A DNA stretch of 64,000 nucleotides from Argopecten irradians (Eukaryota > Mollusca > Bivalvia > Pectinida > Pectinidae), in NCBI RefSeq assembly GCF_041381155.1, contig NC_091137.1, positions 21,621,655-21,685,654 on the forward strand. Reading direction: 5' to 3'. The position numbers were made by a program, and so were the translations under genes. Positions 13,301 to 26,200 of the stretch are shown here, piece by piece; the first letter of the stretch is position 1, and the number at the start of each line of letters is the position of its first letter. The notes below the pieces were generated by a model that had not been told where the DNA came from, made no database searches, and saw only the letters and a program-made list of their open reading frames with translations.

Positions 13301-14260
13301 CTTACTCTTTGTTATATATCTATATATATTGTGATTTTCAACAAACTAGTGCAATTTGATATAATAAAGCTATGGTAGAAAATAGCCAAAATTACTGTTA
13401 AGGATCTGAATTTTTATTGTGATGTTCAGTAAAACATGTTTGAACATTTTTAAGACTTCATGGTTGCAAAGTATCCAAAATTGTGGATTTTAGCAAGACT
13501 TTGTTGATATTGTAAAAATACAACTTAAAGTTTGTTTTTAAATGTCTTATTTCTAGAGCTTTAGAACATAAGATTTTAAAATGTTGTAGATTGGTTTCCC
13601 GATATGCTTTTTGCCTTCAAGCGGCCTTTTGATTTGATGAAAGTTGTGTTCTAAAGCTTTAGGATTAAGTTTTGTATATACTCCTTATTGTGCTGTTGAC
13701 TGGTACACCATATAGATTGTTACTGATGTATATATACTGTATCTCTGAGTGCTGATAGGAACTACACAAACTTATATATATATAAACTTATAGACCTGTA
13801 TATAGGATGAATGGGAATGCCTAGGGCAGGCGAGTGTTACAGTGTATTGTTGTTGATTTGTTTCTTGTGATGTTAATGGGTACTTGTAAAGTACAGCGCA
13901 AGTGGATAGCGATGACCTTGCAATATTTGCAGTGCTGCGTTTAAATTATTTTGTTATTGTTATGTGAAAGTTGTGATACACATTATATATAGGTATGCAG
14001 AGGACCATATCTTAAATCCTCGCTCTGGCGAAGTGTTGCCACTGCCATACCTACTAATTTGACGGTTTCGATAAGCAACATAAAATATGGTCAATATGTT
14101 AGTTTTATTTGTCTGTACAATTGTATTTATCTTGCATTTATATTTTTTGCTTGGCAGATTTTGCCATTAATTCTTTTTACATGAAAGTTAAAAGTATGTT
14201 AAGCTTTATAAGATAATAAAACCACTAAATAAATGGCTCTCTGAGAGAAAAAATATATTG
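10318..14260 (+). other. Probable long 3' UTR / downstream region of the MBD5-like gene
   Basis: Almost 4 kb of AT-rich sequence follows the TGA with no exon-like reading frame. AATAAA hexamers occur at 12683-12688 and 13012-13017, with others near 13365 and 14213. A transposon-end fragment (12157-12310) lies inside. Vertebrate MBD5 also has a long 3' UTR, so transcription to one of these hexamers is plausible, but the cleavage site cannot be chosen from sequence alone. Confidence 0.4.
12157..12310 (+). mobile_element. Single-ended pogo-like transposon fragment
   Basis: Starts after TA with CCGTATTTTCCGGAGTATAA, then GTCGCA and TTTTTTCCCTGAAAAT. It is the same family as the inverted copy at about 20586-20731, sharing further sequence such as GTCATGATTCTC. 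No matching second terminus was seen nearby. Confidence 0.7.
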
Positions 14261-14639
14261 ATGAAAAGCATTTTTTGTGTAACTTTACCATTCTATATTT
14301 CTGTTGTTTATGTCCAATATCATTCAATATATATTGTTCTAAGGAACCCCTATTTTAAGCATTGGGAGTATACTACACAATGTGCACTGGAGTTGTGCAT
14401 AATGTTATAAAATTATCAAAAGCTGATGATTTGTTTTACGTCTTGTTTTTTGGTTTCCAGCATAACTTTGATCAGAAAAAAAACGACATTGGTCACACAC
14501 AATATAATCTCTATCAGATACAAATTTGACATTTTTAGTCAAAATTTTAAGAATTTTCTTGATTAAAACCAAAACTCCCAAGTTTTAACTTGATATTATA
14601 AGTTTGATCAGACCAAGAACATTGTCAAGATATCTGTAT

Positions 14640-15545
14640 GACCTTGACCAGATAATGATATGTCCTTGATCAGCTACTGGTATGACCTTGACCAGATACT
14701 GATGTGACCTCTTAATAATTATCAGCTACTGGTATGACCTTGATCAGCTACTGGTATGACCTTGACCAGATACTGATATGACCTCTTATTAGCTATTGGT
14801 ATGACCTTGACCAGATACTGATATGACCTCTTATCACTACTGGTAAGACCTTGACCAGATACTGATGTGACCTCTTATCAGCTACTGGTATGACCTTGAC
14901 CAGATACTGATGTGACCTCTTATCACTACTGGTAAGACCTTGACCAGATACTGATATGACCTCTTATCAGCTACTGGTATGACCTTGACCAGATACGGAT
15001 GTGACCTCTTATCACTACTGGTAAGACCTTGACCAGATACTGATATGACCTCTTATCACTACTGGTTCACTACTGGTAAGACCTTGACCAGATACTGATA
15101 TGACCTCTTATCAGCTATTGGTATGACCTTGACCAGATACTGATATGACCTCTTATCACTACTGGTAAGACCTTGACCAGATACTGATGTGACCTCTTAT
15201 CAGCTACTGGTATGACCTTGACCAGATACTGATGTGACCTCTTATCACTACTGGTAAGACCTTGACCAGATACTGATATGACCTCTTATCAGCTACTGGT
15301 ATGACCTTGACCAGATACGGATGTGACCTCTTATCACTACTGGTAAGACCTTGACCAGATACTGATATGACCTCTTATCACTACTGGTTCACTACTGGTA
15401 TGACCTTGACCAGATACTGATGTGACCTCTTATCAGCTACTGGTAAGACCTTGACCAAATACTGATATGACCTCTATCTGATATCTGTTGACTTTGTATG
15501 ACCTCTAGCAGATACTTATATGACCTTGACCAGATACTGATGCAT
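14640..15545 (+). repeat. ~45-bp minisatellite with a 322-bp internal duplication
   Basis: Units of TATGACCTTGACCAGATACT + GATGTGACCTCTTATCAGCT + ACTGG alternate with a 43-bp form containing TCACTACTGGTAAGACC. A block carrying the rare variants GATACGGATG and CTGGTTCACTACTGG occurs twice with an exact 322-bp offset (14991/15313 and 15061/15383). Degenerate units continue to about 15970. Confidence 0.93.
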
Positions 15546-15970
15546 GTATCCATGATAGTCAAGGAGTTACTATCAGTATTGTTATAATATCCACAACTTG
15601 ACCATCTCATTAAAGCTGAAGACTTCAGGAGAAAAACAAACTAACCAATCACATACCTACTGAGATTTCCTTGAAGATTACAGAGAGAGTGAGTCCAAGT
15701 TCAAAGCAACACAGTCGACCACAGTGTACCTAATTTGATTCTTATGATGAACAGAAAAGGACCAAACAAATAGCCCTTGGTTTTGTTATGACATAGTGCA
15801 GGGGAGATATAACGGCAGTACCGAGAATACCGGTATGATGTTGGTCATATACTGATATGACCTAGACTAGATGCTGATGTGACCTTGATCAGATACTGAT
15901 ATGACCTTGACAAGATGCTGATGTGACCTCTATCATATACTAATATGACCTTGATCATATACAATATGTA

Positions 15971-17293
15971 ACTTAGATAATACGATAAGTTTGACATACG
16001 TGTACAAATATGATCTTAAACAGATTCAAATGACCAACGATGTTCAAACGGGACATTCGAGGAAAAGTCAAATGTGTGTTCTAACTTGGGGGAAAAAACT
16101 AGACACATGCAATAAACCTATGTTGAAAAGGAGAAGAAAGAGGCAGACCAACAGAAAGTGAAATCCGAACCGAAGTCAAGGCCAACAGACCACATATATA
16201 CCGGCAAGCCAAACACTCCAAAAAAGAATCCCATGAAAGCACCAGTAAGCAATTAAGCATATTTTATTGTTAATTAAACAACTTAGCGAAGTTGACAACT
16301 AACTTTTGTAGTATTAGGCACAAATTGTCACAACTTAAATACGTTTTTTTCTCTCGTAAATAATTCCATATTAAATATGAATATGCACTGTACAATAAAT
16401 CCAGGGACGTAGATCTCACATACATGTGATGGAAATGTATTTACTAAAGATGCTACACCGCTGACGAAATGTTTTTTTTTTCTTCAGTTACAAAAGTTAC
16501 TCACTTTACACTATTACCATCATTGAAAAGTTTCAGTTTCTTGTTTCACTTCAAGATAAAAATATTTAAAATAATAAGATCTAAAACTCCATGGCACTAT
16601 GAAGTGTACCCAAAGCAAAATAAATTATTTAGGCCTATAGGGTTATGTATTTTTTGTATTAACAATATTAGACATACATGTATGCTCATATGAATTGGTA
16701 TTGTTGGTGGAGCATCCTTAATGGATACTTTAAAAATAGTCAGCTAAACCTACCTATATTTTTTGCGTTTATACGGACTTCTTTCAAAACAACGGTAGGC
16801 CTAGCGTTATGGTATTTTAGTTTAAGCCAGAAACATATATATGTAGCTGTGTATGTTTCTGTTTGAAGCACATATTTCAGAACTATCAAATATTAGATGA
16901 CATATGTATACATTCGGGCTACGCTCTGATCCACCATGTGCGTTCTTACGAAATACGAACCAATATATATATACAGTAGGGCCGTTTTCGTTTATTCGGA
17001 ACAACCGGTAATTATTCCAAGTATAAATCCTGACGTACCTGCAGTTTATGATACAGGCCTGTGAGGGCTTTGTCAAAGCTCGCCTGAAATTAATATAAAA
17101 TCACCAGGTCCGTCTTTAATTCATAAACGAACAACTAAGTTCAATCGGTCAAACCGCATAATCGAAAACGGCCTAGGCCTAACCAATCTTTCCCGAGAAG
17201 GGGAGGCAAACCAGTTGCAAGCGTTCCGTTGATCATGAAATGAGCGTGTATTAGACATTGACGTTGAAAGTGAAAGTGCGTGTGTTGACGAAA
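15971..17293. other. Intergenic DNA before AARSD1
   Basis: There is no clear gene. A 45-codon Lys/Pro-rich frame ends with TAA near 16253 (see findings). The last 200 bp before 17294 are GC-richer than the surroundings and should include the AARSD1 promoter and 5' UTR. Confidence 0.4.
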
Positions 17294-20200
17294 ATGGCTT
17301 TGGCATGCCAAAGAAACAGCTATCTACGAGAGGTAAGCTTTTGTAACAAATTCCGTGTTTTTTCTTTAAGATATATCTTATGTTAAAAATCTTCTATCCA
17401 GCTCAGAGTCATGACAAGGAAGGATTAACATAACCCCGATTAGACTTGTCAAAAATTTCACCAGATGTACAGTAAGAGCTGTTCTGAGCAACTCAGGTTA
17501 ACATAAGATCATCTGGTATTTTGTTATGCACAACATATCTGCATATTTATATATAGGTAACAGTATTATGGTATTGATAGTTGTCAATGTTGAGACGATT
17601 AAAACAATAATTTGAACTATGAAAAACTTATAATATGAACAATTACATATATGGGTCAGAGATGCCTATTGCACATTTAAAGATCTCGACGACATGTCTC
17701 AGGTATGTAACGTTACTTACTTAAGTTGGGTAAAGTTAGCCATAAATCAATTTGAAAAATAAATATAATAAATCAACTTTATGGTAATAATTTTTCCCCA
17801 TAATTTTTTTAATATCACATTCTATCTATAATTTTAATAGCCTAAAATTGTAAATATAAGGTATAAGTGAGTATGATCAAGGCCCTGAACAGTGGTGAGG
17901 GATGTTTATACAATCTAATTGAAATTTTATCAAGTCTTTGTCGCTCCCCGTACACTGTAGTGTCCACTTGTAGAAACTCGAGCGACATAGAAGATCTGTT
18001 TTTAATTAGATTGAACACTTATAGGTCATGAGCCTAGATAATGTAGTCTGTTTTGATAGAATTATTCCAATAATATTAAACGTCAATATTGAGAAACTTC
18101 TCATTTGATGGGCAATATACATGACGTAGTGATCAAAAGTGTTTTGTCGTGCTATACCTCTAACATTGTTGGAGTAGGATAGAATGTGATTATATCATAC
18201 ACATATTACATTTGTATTTGTAAAAATGCAGTAGAGCAATGGAGGGTATTATCGTCGGGTTAAGGATCTTTGGGTAGAATGTAATTATATCATATACATA
18301 TTACATTTGTATTTGTAAAAATGCAGTAGAGCAATGGAGGGTATTATCGTCAGGTTAAGGATCTTCGGGTCATAACAAAGTCATGTCACACAGTTGACTT
18401 AAAAATGTGATACTGCTGTCTTCATCATTATCCGTGTTTTTAATAAGTGCGCTCGTTTTCAGCTATATCGTGATAATAAGGGAGAATTCATTATTTGCAC
18501 TTCCGTTGAATGGAAGCAGTTATCGTCACATGAAGGCAGTTATCTTCAGTCTTTGTTATTTCACCTATTAAAAGTACATTTTCTCACCTTGTGCCACGTT
18601 TGTAAACTGATTCATGTAAATATTGCATACACAATTTGAAGACAATGTTGATATTTACTGGTTCTGGTTTATTGATGACAATTGACACATATTAGTGAAA
18701 CCACGATTCACCAGAGGTATTTTGTTGACAGAGACTTCCTCAGGTACATGTAGTTAATACATCAAATAATGAATCCTTTCTTGCATTTATAAATATTGGC
18801 AATGAAATGCTAGTTTATGTAGTTCTACACTCACATTTATTAAAAACAAATAGTTCATTTAATTTCCAATGAAAAGTTGTTAAATAATATAAGTTAATAA
18901 TTATGTTTATGTAAAATCATGTGCTCTGTTAAAGAAACATAGACCATGGTATATGGTTCTAATATAAGCTTGTATATCCATTCAATGCCATTCTGATCAT
19001 GACTTGAGCAGTATTTATTTTTACAAGACGATAGCTTTATGGACATCATGACATATGGATCTGTCTTTATTAATCATAATTTGTAAACCAAATAAAAAAT
19101 TCCATTTTTTTTCCAATGGTAGGATTCATTCCTACTGCCCATATGATAATTTTCCTTTAGAGACATTCCATCTTTAAGTTAGAAAATAAACCATAACAGA
19201 AAACATGATCTATTTAACATTAACTATATAATTAGATGTATTTATTGACCTTTTTTGTTTCTCATTGTTACATCGCGAACTTCATGTAGATATAGATGCC
19301 AAATACCTACGTGCATTTGGTCCAAGACATGAAAGTGAAAGTAAGGTTCCAAATATAGTAACATTTCTCTACTTTATGTCCAATAATTTAAGATTACAAG
19401 TATTATTCCCTTTGATTTCATTAATTTTTTTTTTTTTTTTTTTGAGAATTGTATATATTGAGATCCTTCTTTTTTTAAACATTTTCTATTTAATTTAGAA
19501 AACTGACGATAACTGCCTCCAATGTACGATGTGAGTTAGTTATCGCCATGCCCATTTACAGCATTGAGGTAGCCTGGATGTACACAGAACGCTAGTCAAT
19601 TTAGCAGACGCTCTAGAACTTGGCATAGATAATGTATATTCTTGCATTTGTTTTACGATTTTGATCTCTTAAGGAAATTAAAAGCATTTTTGACTGACCT
19701 TATGTAAACGTATATAAAGGTTTGAACATCAAATTACAAACAGATAAAGCTTTTCCTGAATGACAGTAGGGTCAGAAAGTTTCTGGAGGAACAACATTTT
19801 GTTTTGATGAAAACTATAGCGACCGAAGTGTACCATTTATCAAAATAATTTTAAATTAAGGAAAAACTGCCGCTGACGATAATACCCTCCATTGCTGTAT
19901 ATATTTTTATTTGGTACTATGTATCTTTTATTTAACTACATATCTAAATTTAATGGGTTAAAACATTATTGTACATTATTTTAAAGTTCAAATCAAGGGT
20001 GAAAAGTTGCACCCCAGCAGAATCTACACTGGTGACCAATGGCAAAAAGGATAAAGTCAAAGGTTTTCATGTCATTTTGGAAGATACCATTCTGTTTCCT
20101 GAAGGGGGTGGTCAGGTATATTTTATCTTTTCTTTTAAGAAAATACCAGTTAAATGTCATTCATACACAATTCTTTAAAAGTGATACAGTTCATGTATTA

Positions 20201-23200
20201 AAGAAATCCAAATATCATTTTGCAAACCTCATATTGTAGTGAATTTTAGATGAAATTTCAGAAGTTCAATGTTTTTTAAAAATGATACATTTCTTAAGTA
20301 CATGTATTTCTTTATTGATGATATTAAGGAAATATGGTTTTCTATTTCAGCCTGATGACAGAGGAATTGTACGTATACAAAACAATAACTTTTTAGTGTC
20401 ATGCAGTTCATATGCATGTAGTACTGTTAGGAAGATTTGTAAATCACCTTCATCAATTGCATTGAAACAATTTTATATTGAATAAGAAAAAAATCTGAAG
20501 AACTATTGATATTTGACCAAATGCAAATTCATACAGATTGAATATCTTTTGTGACTGTATTTAATGTCTTGTATAACGTAACTAAACTAAAACTTACGAT
20601 TTTCACATGAGAATCATGACAGAATAATAAGCAAAAACATCATCAGATCCATGGATAAGTCGCAGTAGTGTAGAAGTCGCACTCCCGATTTTCAGGGAAA
20701 AAAGTCGCAACTTATACTCCAGAAAATATGGTAAATCAAATTCAATGAAAGGCCATCAAAATCATGCTCAACAAGAATTTGATATTGATTTGGGATACAT
20801 TTCAGTTCGGTCAGTAAGCCACTGCTAACCTATACAACTGACAGAGTGAGGGAAGTATAACTGATATTGGATCCATTTTACAATCATTCTCTTACAACAG
20901 CAATGCAAACAGGGTTGACAAGTAAATGATGCATGTCCCTTCAGCCTCTTAATACATACAAATAGATAGTAAAAGATATACTGGTAGGTAGTGTTTATTT
21001 GATAAGTTTTTTAATCTTTAAAGAGACAATTCACTCAGGCAAATTCTTTTACATAACCAATAAGCAAACTATAGCATAAATGTATTGTTCTACATTTCTT
21101 ATGAAACATATAACGTAAAACATTGACAAATTCTACAACTTTGTTAAGTATTTTAATTAATATCGTTGAAATATCAAATCGTTGATCAATACGATTAAGC
21201 AGGTACAATATTAACTCTGTACCCATACCCAAGCCAAAGTCACGCACGTTAAACAAATGAACTACATAACCACTGAGAAGGTGATAAAATGATTTTTAGG
21301 CAAGACAATTCACCTAATAAGGTAAACACACTACTGTCAGAGCGATTTCAGCAGTTCTAGCCAAAAGTTGCATTACTTTACGAGCAAGGGACAGGGTTCG
21401 GCATACAAGAAGTTCGACCACAGTGTGTAATGGCGGACAGCGAGCAAGTTTGAATATTTCACACATGTGTCACCACCATAGGCGTTTCAGGCATATCACA
21501 GTAAAACCAACTGATGTAATTTCCATTAGAACTGGGTTTTTTCTGATATATATACAAATTTTAATGTTCTCTTAGACTGAATTGTCCCTTTAAGTTAAAT
21601 TCACATAATAATACATGTACATAGATGACAGATATATAGATTATGATGTTTTTAATGGAAGGGCTCTTTTCATGGCAAACAGATAAACAACATAGATGTT
21701 CTACGTATCACAAGGAAAGGGGCAGAGGCTTTGAATTTTGTGACAACAGAAATCGCTGTTGACACTGAGGTGGACATGAAAGTCGACTGGACACGAAGAT
21801 TTGACCACATGCAGCAGCACACAGGTAGGTAAACCAAATGGTGTCAGATCTGAAAACATAGACAAAACGGTGTCAGATCTGAAAACATAGACAAAATGTT
21901 GTCAGCACTGAAAACTTGGACAAAACAGTGTCAGCACTGAAAACTTGGACAAAATGGTGTCAGATCTGAAAACTTGGACAAAATGGAGTCAGCACTGAAA
22001 ACTTGGACAAAATGGTGTCAGCACTGAAAACTTGGACAAAATGGAGTCAGCACTGAAAACTTGGACAAAATGGTGTCAGATCTAAAAAAAACATAGGCAA
22101 AATAGTGTCAGATCTGAAAACATAGGCAATATGATGTTAGATATGAAAACTTGGATAAAATGTTGTCAGCACTGAAAACTTGGACAAAATGGCGTCAGAT
22201 CTGAAAACAAAAACAAAATGGTGCCAGATCTGAATACATAAACAAAATGGAGTCAGATCTGAAAACTTGGACAAAATGGTGTCAGATTTTAAAATTTAGG
22301 TAAAACACAATGGGAAGCTATAATGACTCTAACCTTAAACATCTACGATATGTGAGGGGAACGAGGGATATAAAGTCTACTAGTTTGCCTGTTGTAATTG
22401 TGTAATTGAACATAGATAATAGTATATTGATTAAGAATTTATTTGTTGCTTTGGCTTTAGGTCAACACCTCATCACTGCTCTGGCAGAACAAATGTTTGG
22501 CTGTGCAACTACCTCTTGGTAAGTAGAAGATGACAACACCTTCATCACCTTCATTATTAACCCCCCTCAACAAAGTTAAGAGTTGAGATGGGGTAGAGAG
22601 CATATACTGAATTCAAGTTGTCCATTTGTCTGTCTGTAGACAATGATAATCCAACTACGCCTCCTAAACTACTCAAGAGATTTCAGTAAAACTTGTGTTT
22701 TAGACTACCACTACTAAACTACTAGAGGGATTTCAGTGAAACTTGTTTATGCATATTAGATAGGATATTTATCTTCTATTACAATACCTGCAGGTGTTTG
22801 GGTGAGAGGACATCATTTATAGAGTTAGATATTCCAAACCTGACTGAACAGGATGTTGCCAAACTGGAGGAAGTAGTCAACGAAAAAATTCTGGCAGAGA
22901 TTCCAGTCACTCCTCATGTGTTTGAGGATAAGAATGATCCCAAATTAAAAGAAGTAAGGAACTTGTCCAACAATCACTCATTATGATAATTGCAATATTT
23001 AATTTATATGTGTGTTGAATATCTAACAACCATTTCATTACAGTGGAGATATCCTGATCATGATATTAAGTCATTTAAAAAGCAGGTTATGGATTTTTGG
23101 GTGTCAAGATGAACAACAGAAAGAAAGAGTTATAGACATAAGGTTGAGAAAGTACAGATTGAAAGCAAATGTTGTTGATCTCAAAGATCAAATGTAAAGA

Positions 23201-26200
23201 ACAGTGGAGACATTTTGCTTTTACTTGTACTCCCTCCCCCGCAAGATAGTATGGGGAGATGGGTGGGGAGGGGAGTATACGGGATTCAAGTTGTCCATTA
23301 GAGTTTTGCCCCCTTGTTAAAAAAATGATTAAAAGATTATTCCTCCTAAACTGCTGGAGTGATTTTATTGAGACTTTATGGCAATGATTCATCTACAGTG
23401 AAGATATATGTAATTTATATTAGATTGAGTGATCGTAATGATAGCTAAGACAAATGAAGTTTCAATATGATATACAACTTTTTCTACCAACAGTACCGTT
23501 GTCGAGGGTTACCAGATGACCACGTGGGACCAGTCCGAGTATTGGACATTGAGGGGATTGATGGTGGCACACTATGTTGTGGAACCCATGTTTCGAATCT
23601 CTCACATTTACAGGTTAGTGATAACATTTTTAAGCTTTTTCTTGTTACAGTAAATACTTGAATCAAATGACAATTTCAGATATAACATGGTTTAATAGCA
23701 AATATTAACTGAGATCACTAGTTACATAATCTGTTATTATTTAAAGTTGTATGGTGAGCATTGAAAAGGCGATTGTTATGTTTGATTAATCATAAGTATG
23801 CACTATCCATGTACCTATATTCTGCAATTTGCAAAATTGAATTTGAATTTGAACTTGGTGTCTGATTCATTTTGCAGCTGATAAAATTGCTTTTCTCAGA
23901 AAAAGGGAAAAAGAATAAGACCAACCTACACTTTGTTGCTGGAGGCCGTGTGAGGAAATACCTGTCTCGAAGTGTACAGACGGAGCGATCACTTACAGGA
24001 TTGTTAAAGTATGGTCATACATCATATTATGTATGATATCTGAAAAATGTAATGGATTATAAAGTATGATATGGTCATAAATCTTTTTCATGTAACTGAT
24101 CTGTTCAACCATGTAATACGACCATGTCATAAATATTGTAAAACACATGTTTAATAACATTGTTGTGACTTCACATGTTATAATGATGTCATTTTCAAAA
24201 TATGATGTCGCACAAGTCTCGGTAGATTGAAACTTCAAATCTGAGCCTGATTTGGTCATTTGTTATTTACATGGTATATGTTATTTCAATACCATCAATG
24301 GAATATCCAGAATTATTTTTGTGTATTATTGTGTTTCGTCTCCTTATCTTGTTTAACTGTTAACTTCAGGTTTCCGAGAAAAATTGGATGAAATATGTTT
24401 GGAATTTCTTCATTATTAACATCCGGTCTTACACATGTGGTTACATAATATGATACTTATGAAAGGAGCTAATTATTGAACTTATTCAAAAAATTTCATA
24501 TTACATAGCCACTCATGTAAGGTTCTCTATAGGTAAGTGTCTTAAACTTGTAAAGGATTTCTTTGACTTAACTTTAGACGGGAAATTGACCAATAGTCAT
24601 TGTCTCTATATATCAGTTTTGGCTGAAGCAAATAAATTCTTCTTTATTGCTGTTCAACAGATAAGCAGCACAGATCTATTTGGCCTGTTGTGTCAAATTG
24701 ATGGAAACACTGTTACTCGTAATAAAATATTGTCAACAACTCTGATCATATACAATCCTAATTTAGTAGAGAACTTATAGACTGATAAATGTTGTTCAAT
24801 TCGTTTCTTTGTGAATAAAATATACCGGTAGTTGAAATTGAATAAAATTATATTAAAATATGTTAGCCTATAATGCCCATCATGTATAGATCCCACAATT
24901 ACCTATTTAGTACTATTTGATCTGTGTGCTGTAAATGATGTTGTATATTTCAGAGGTCCATTAGATCAGCACTTCGACTTAGCTGACAAAGCAGTGAAGG
25001 GATTTAAATCCTGTCAAAAGGTAAATATGTCTCCTTCGCACACTATATAAAAAAAAGTAAAATAGTTCATTATTCAGAATTCATGGTTGGATAAATATTC
25101 TGAGTGTTTTGATTTTAGGCGATACCTGTTTGTTTTGCTTTAGTTAATAACATATTTAAGGTAATTTTTCACTGCAAAATATCGAAAGCACAAAGTTTAA
25201 TCAAAGCTTTCTTAATCATGGGATTTAGCATTTTCATAACCACATGTAGAAATTTTACAGAATATGAATAATTTACACATTGTTTTTATGAAATGAATGT
25301 GAATATTTAACACTTTTGTTTGACAGATTGTGAATAACTAACATTTTTTTTATGAAATTAATGTGAATAAATTACACTTTGTTTTACAGAATGTGAATAA
25401 TGTACACTTTGTTTTACAGAATGTGAATAGCTTACACTTTGTATTACAGAATATGAATAATGTACACTTTGTTTTACAGAATGTGAATAATGTACACCTT
25501 GTATTACAGAATGTGAATAACTTACACTTTGTTTATAACTTACATTCTGTATTAGAGAATTCGAATAATGTACACTTTGTATTACAGAAAGTGAATAACT
25601 TACACTTTGCTTTACAGAATGTGAATAACTTACACTTTGTATTACAGAATGTGAATAATTTACACTTTGTTTTACAGAATTTGAATAACTTACACTTTGT
25701 TTTAAAGAATTTGAATAACTTACACTTTGTTTTACAGAATGTGAATAATGTACACTTTGTATTACAGAATGTGAATAACTTACACTTTGTTTTACAGAAT
25801 GTGAATAACTTACACTTTGTTTTACAGAATGTGAATACCTTACTGAAAGATCTGGCTGTATTAGAAGCCCAGAAATTCAAGTCTCTGAGTGAGCCTGATC
25901 AACTGTTCGTGTTGCATCGGTAAGTTGTGTAAAAAGAGAATTGCTGTTTTATAAACACAGAAATAAAAATCTCTGACTGACCCAGATCCAATGAATGTGC
26001 CTCGGGCAACAGTTGTCCATAGGTCTTCCCTGCTTCCATATATTTTATCTACATGGCTTTTATTAAATGTGGATTTTAAAAATATATATATATATTAAAG
26101 AAATCATGAAAAGATAACTTCTATTTTAATCTGCCTCAGTACTTATTGATGAGTTTCAGTTGGGTGAATAGATAAGGTCAATTTTTTCAAGAAAATATCA

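Noticed and set aside
14640-15545. CRISPR-like array
   Set aside because: Units are contiguous tandem copies with no unique spacers, and the genome is eukaryotic. The same applies to all arrays in the window.
25363-25923. 186-codon frame as a separate gene
   Set aside because: It is the 30-bp intronic array running into AARSD1 exon 10; the start codon is inside the repeat.
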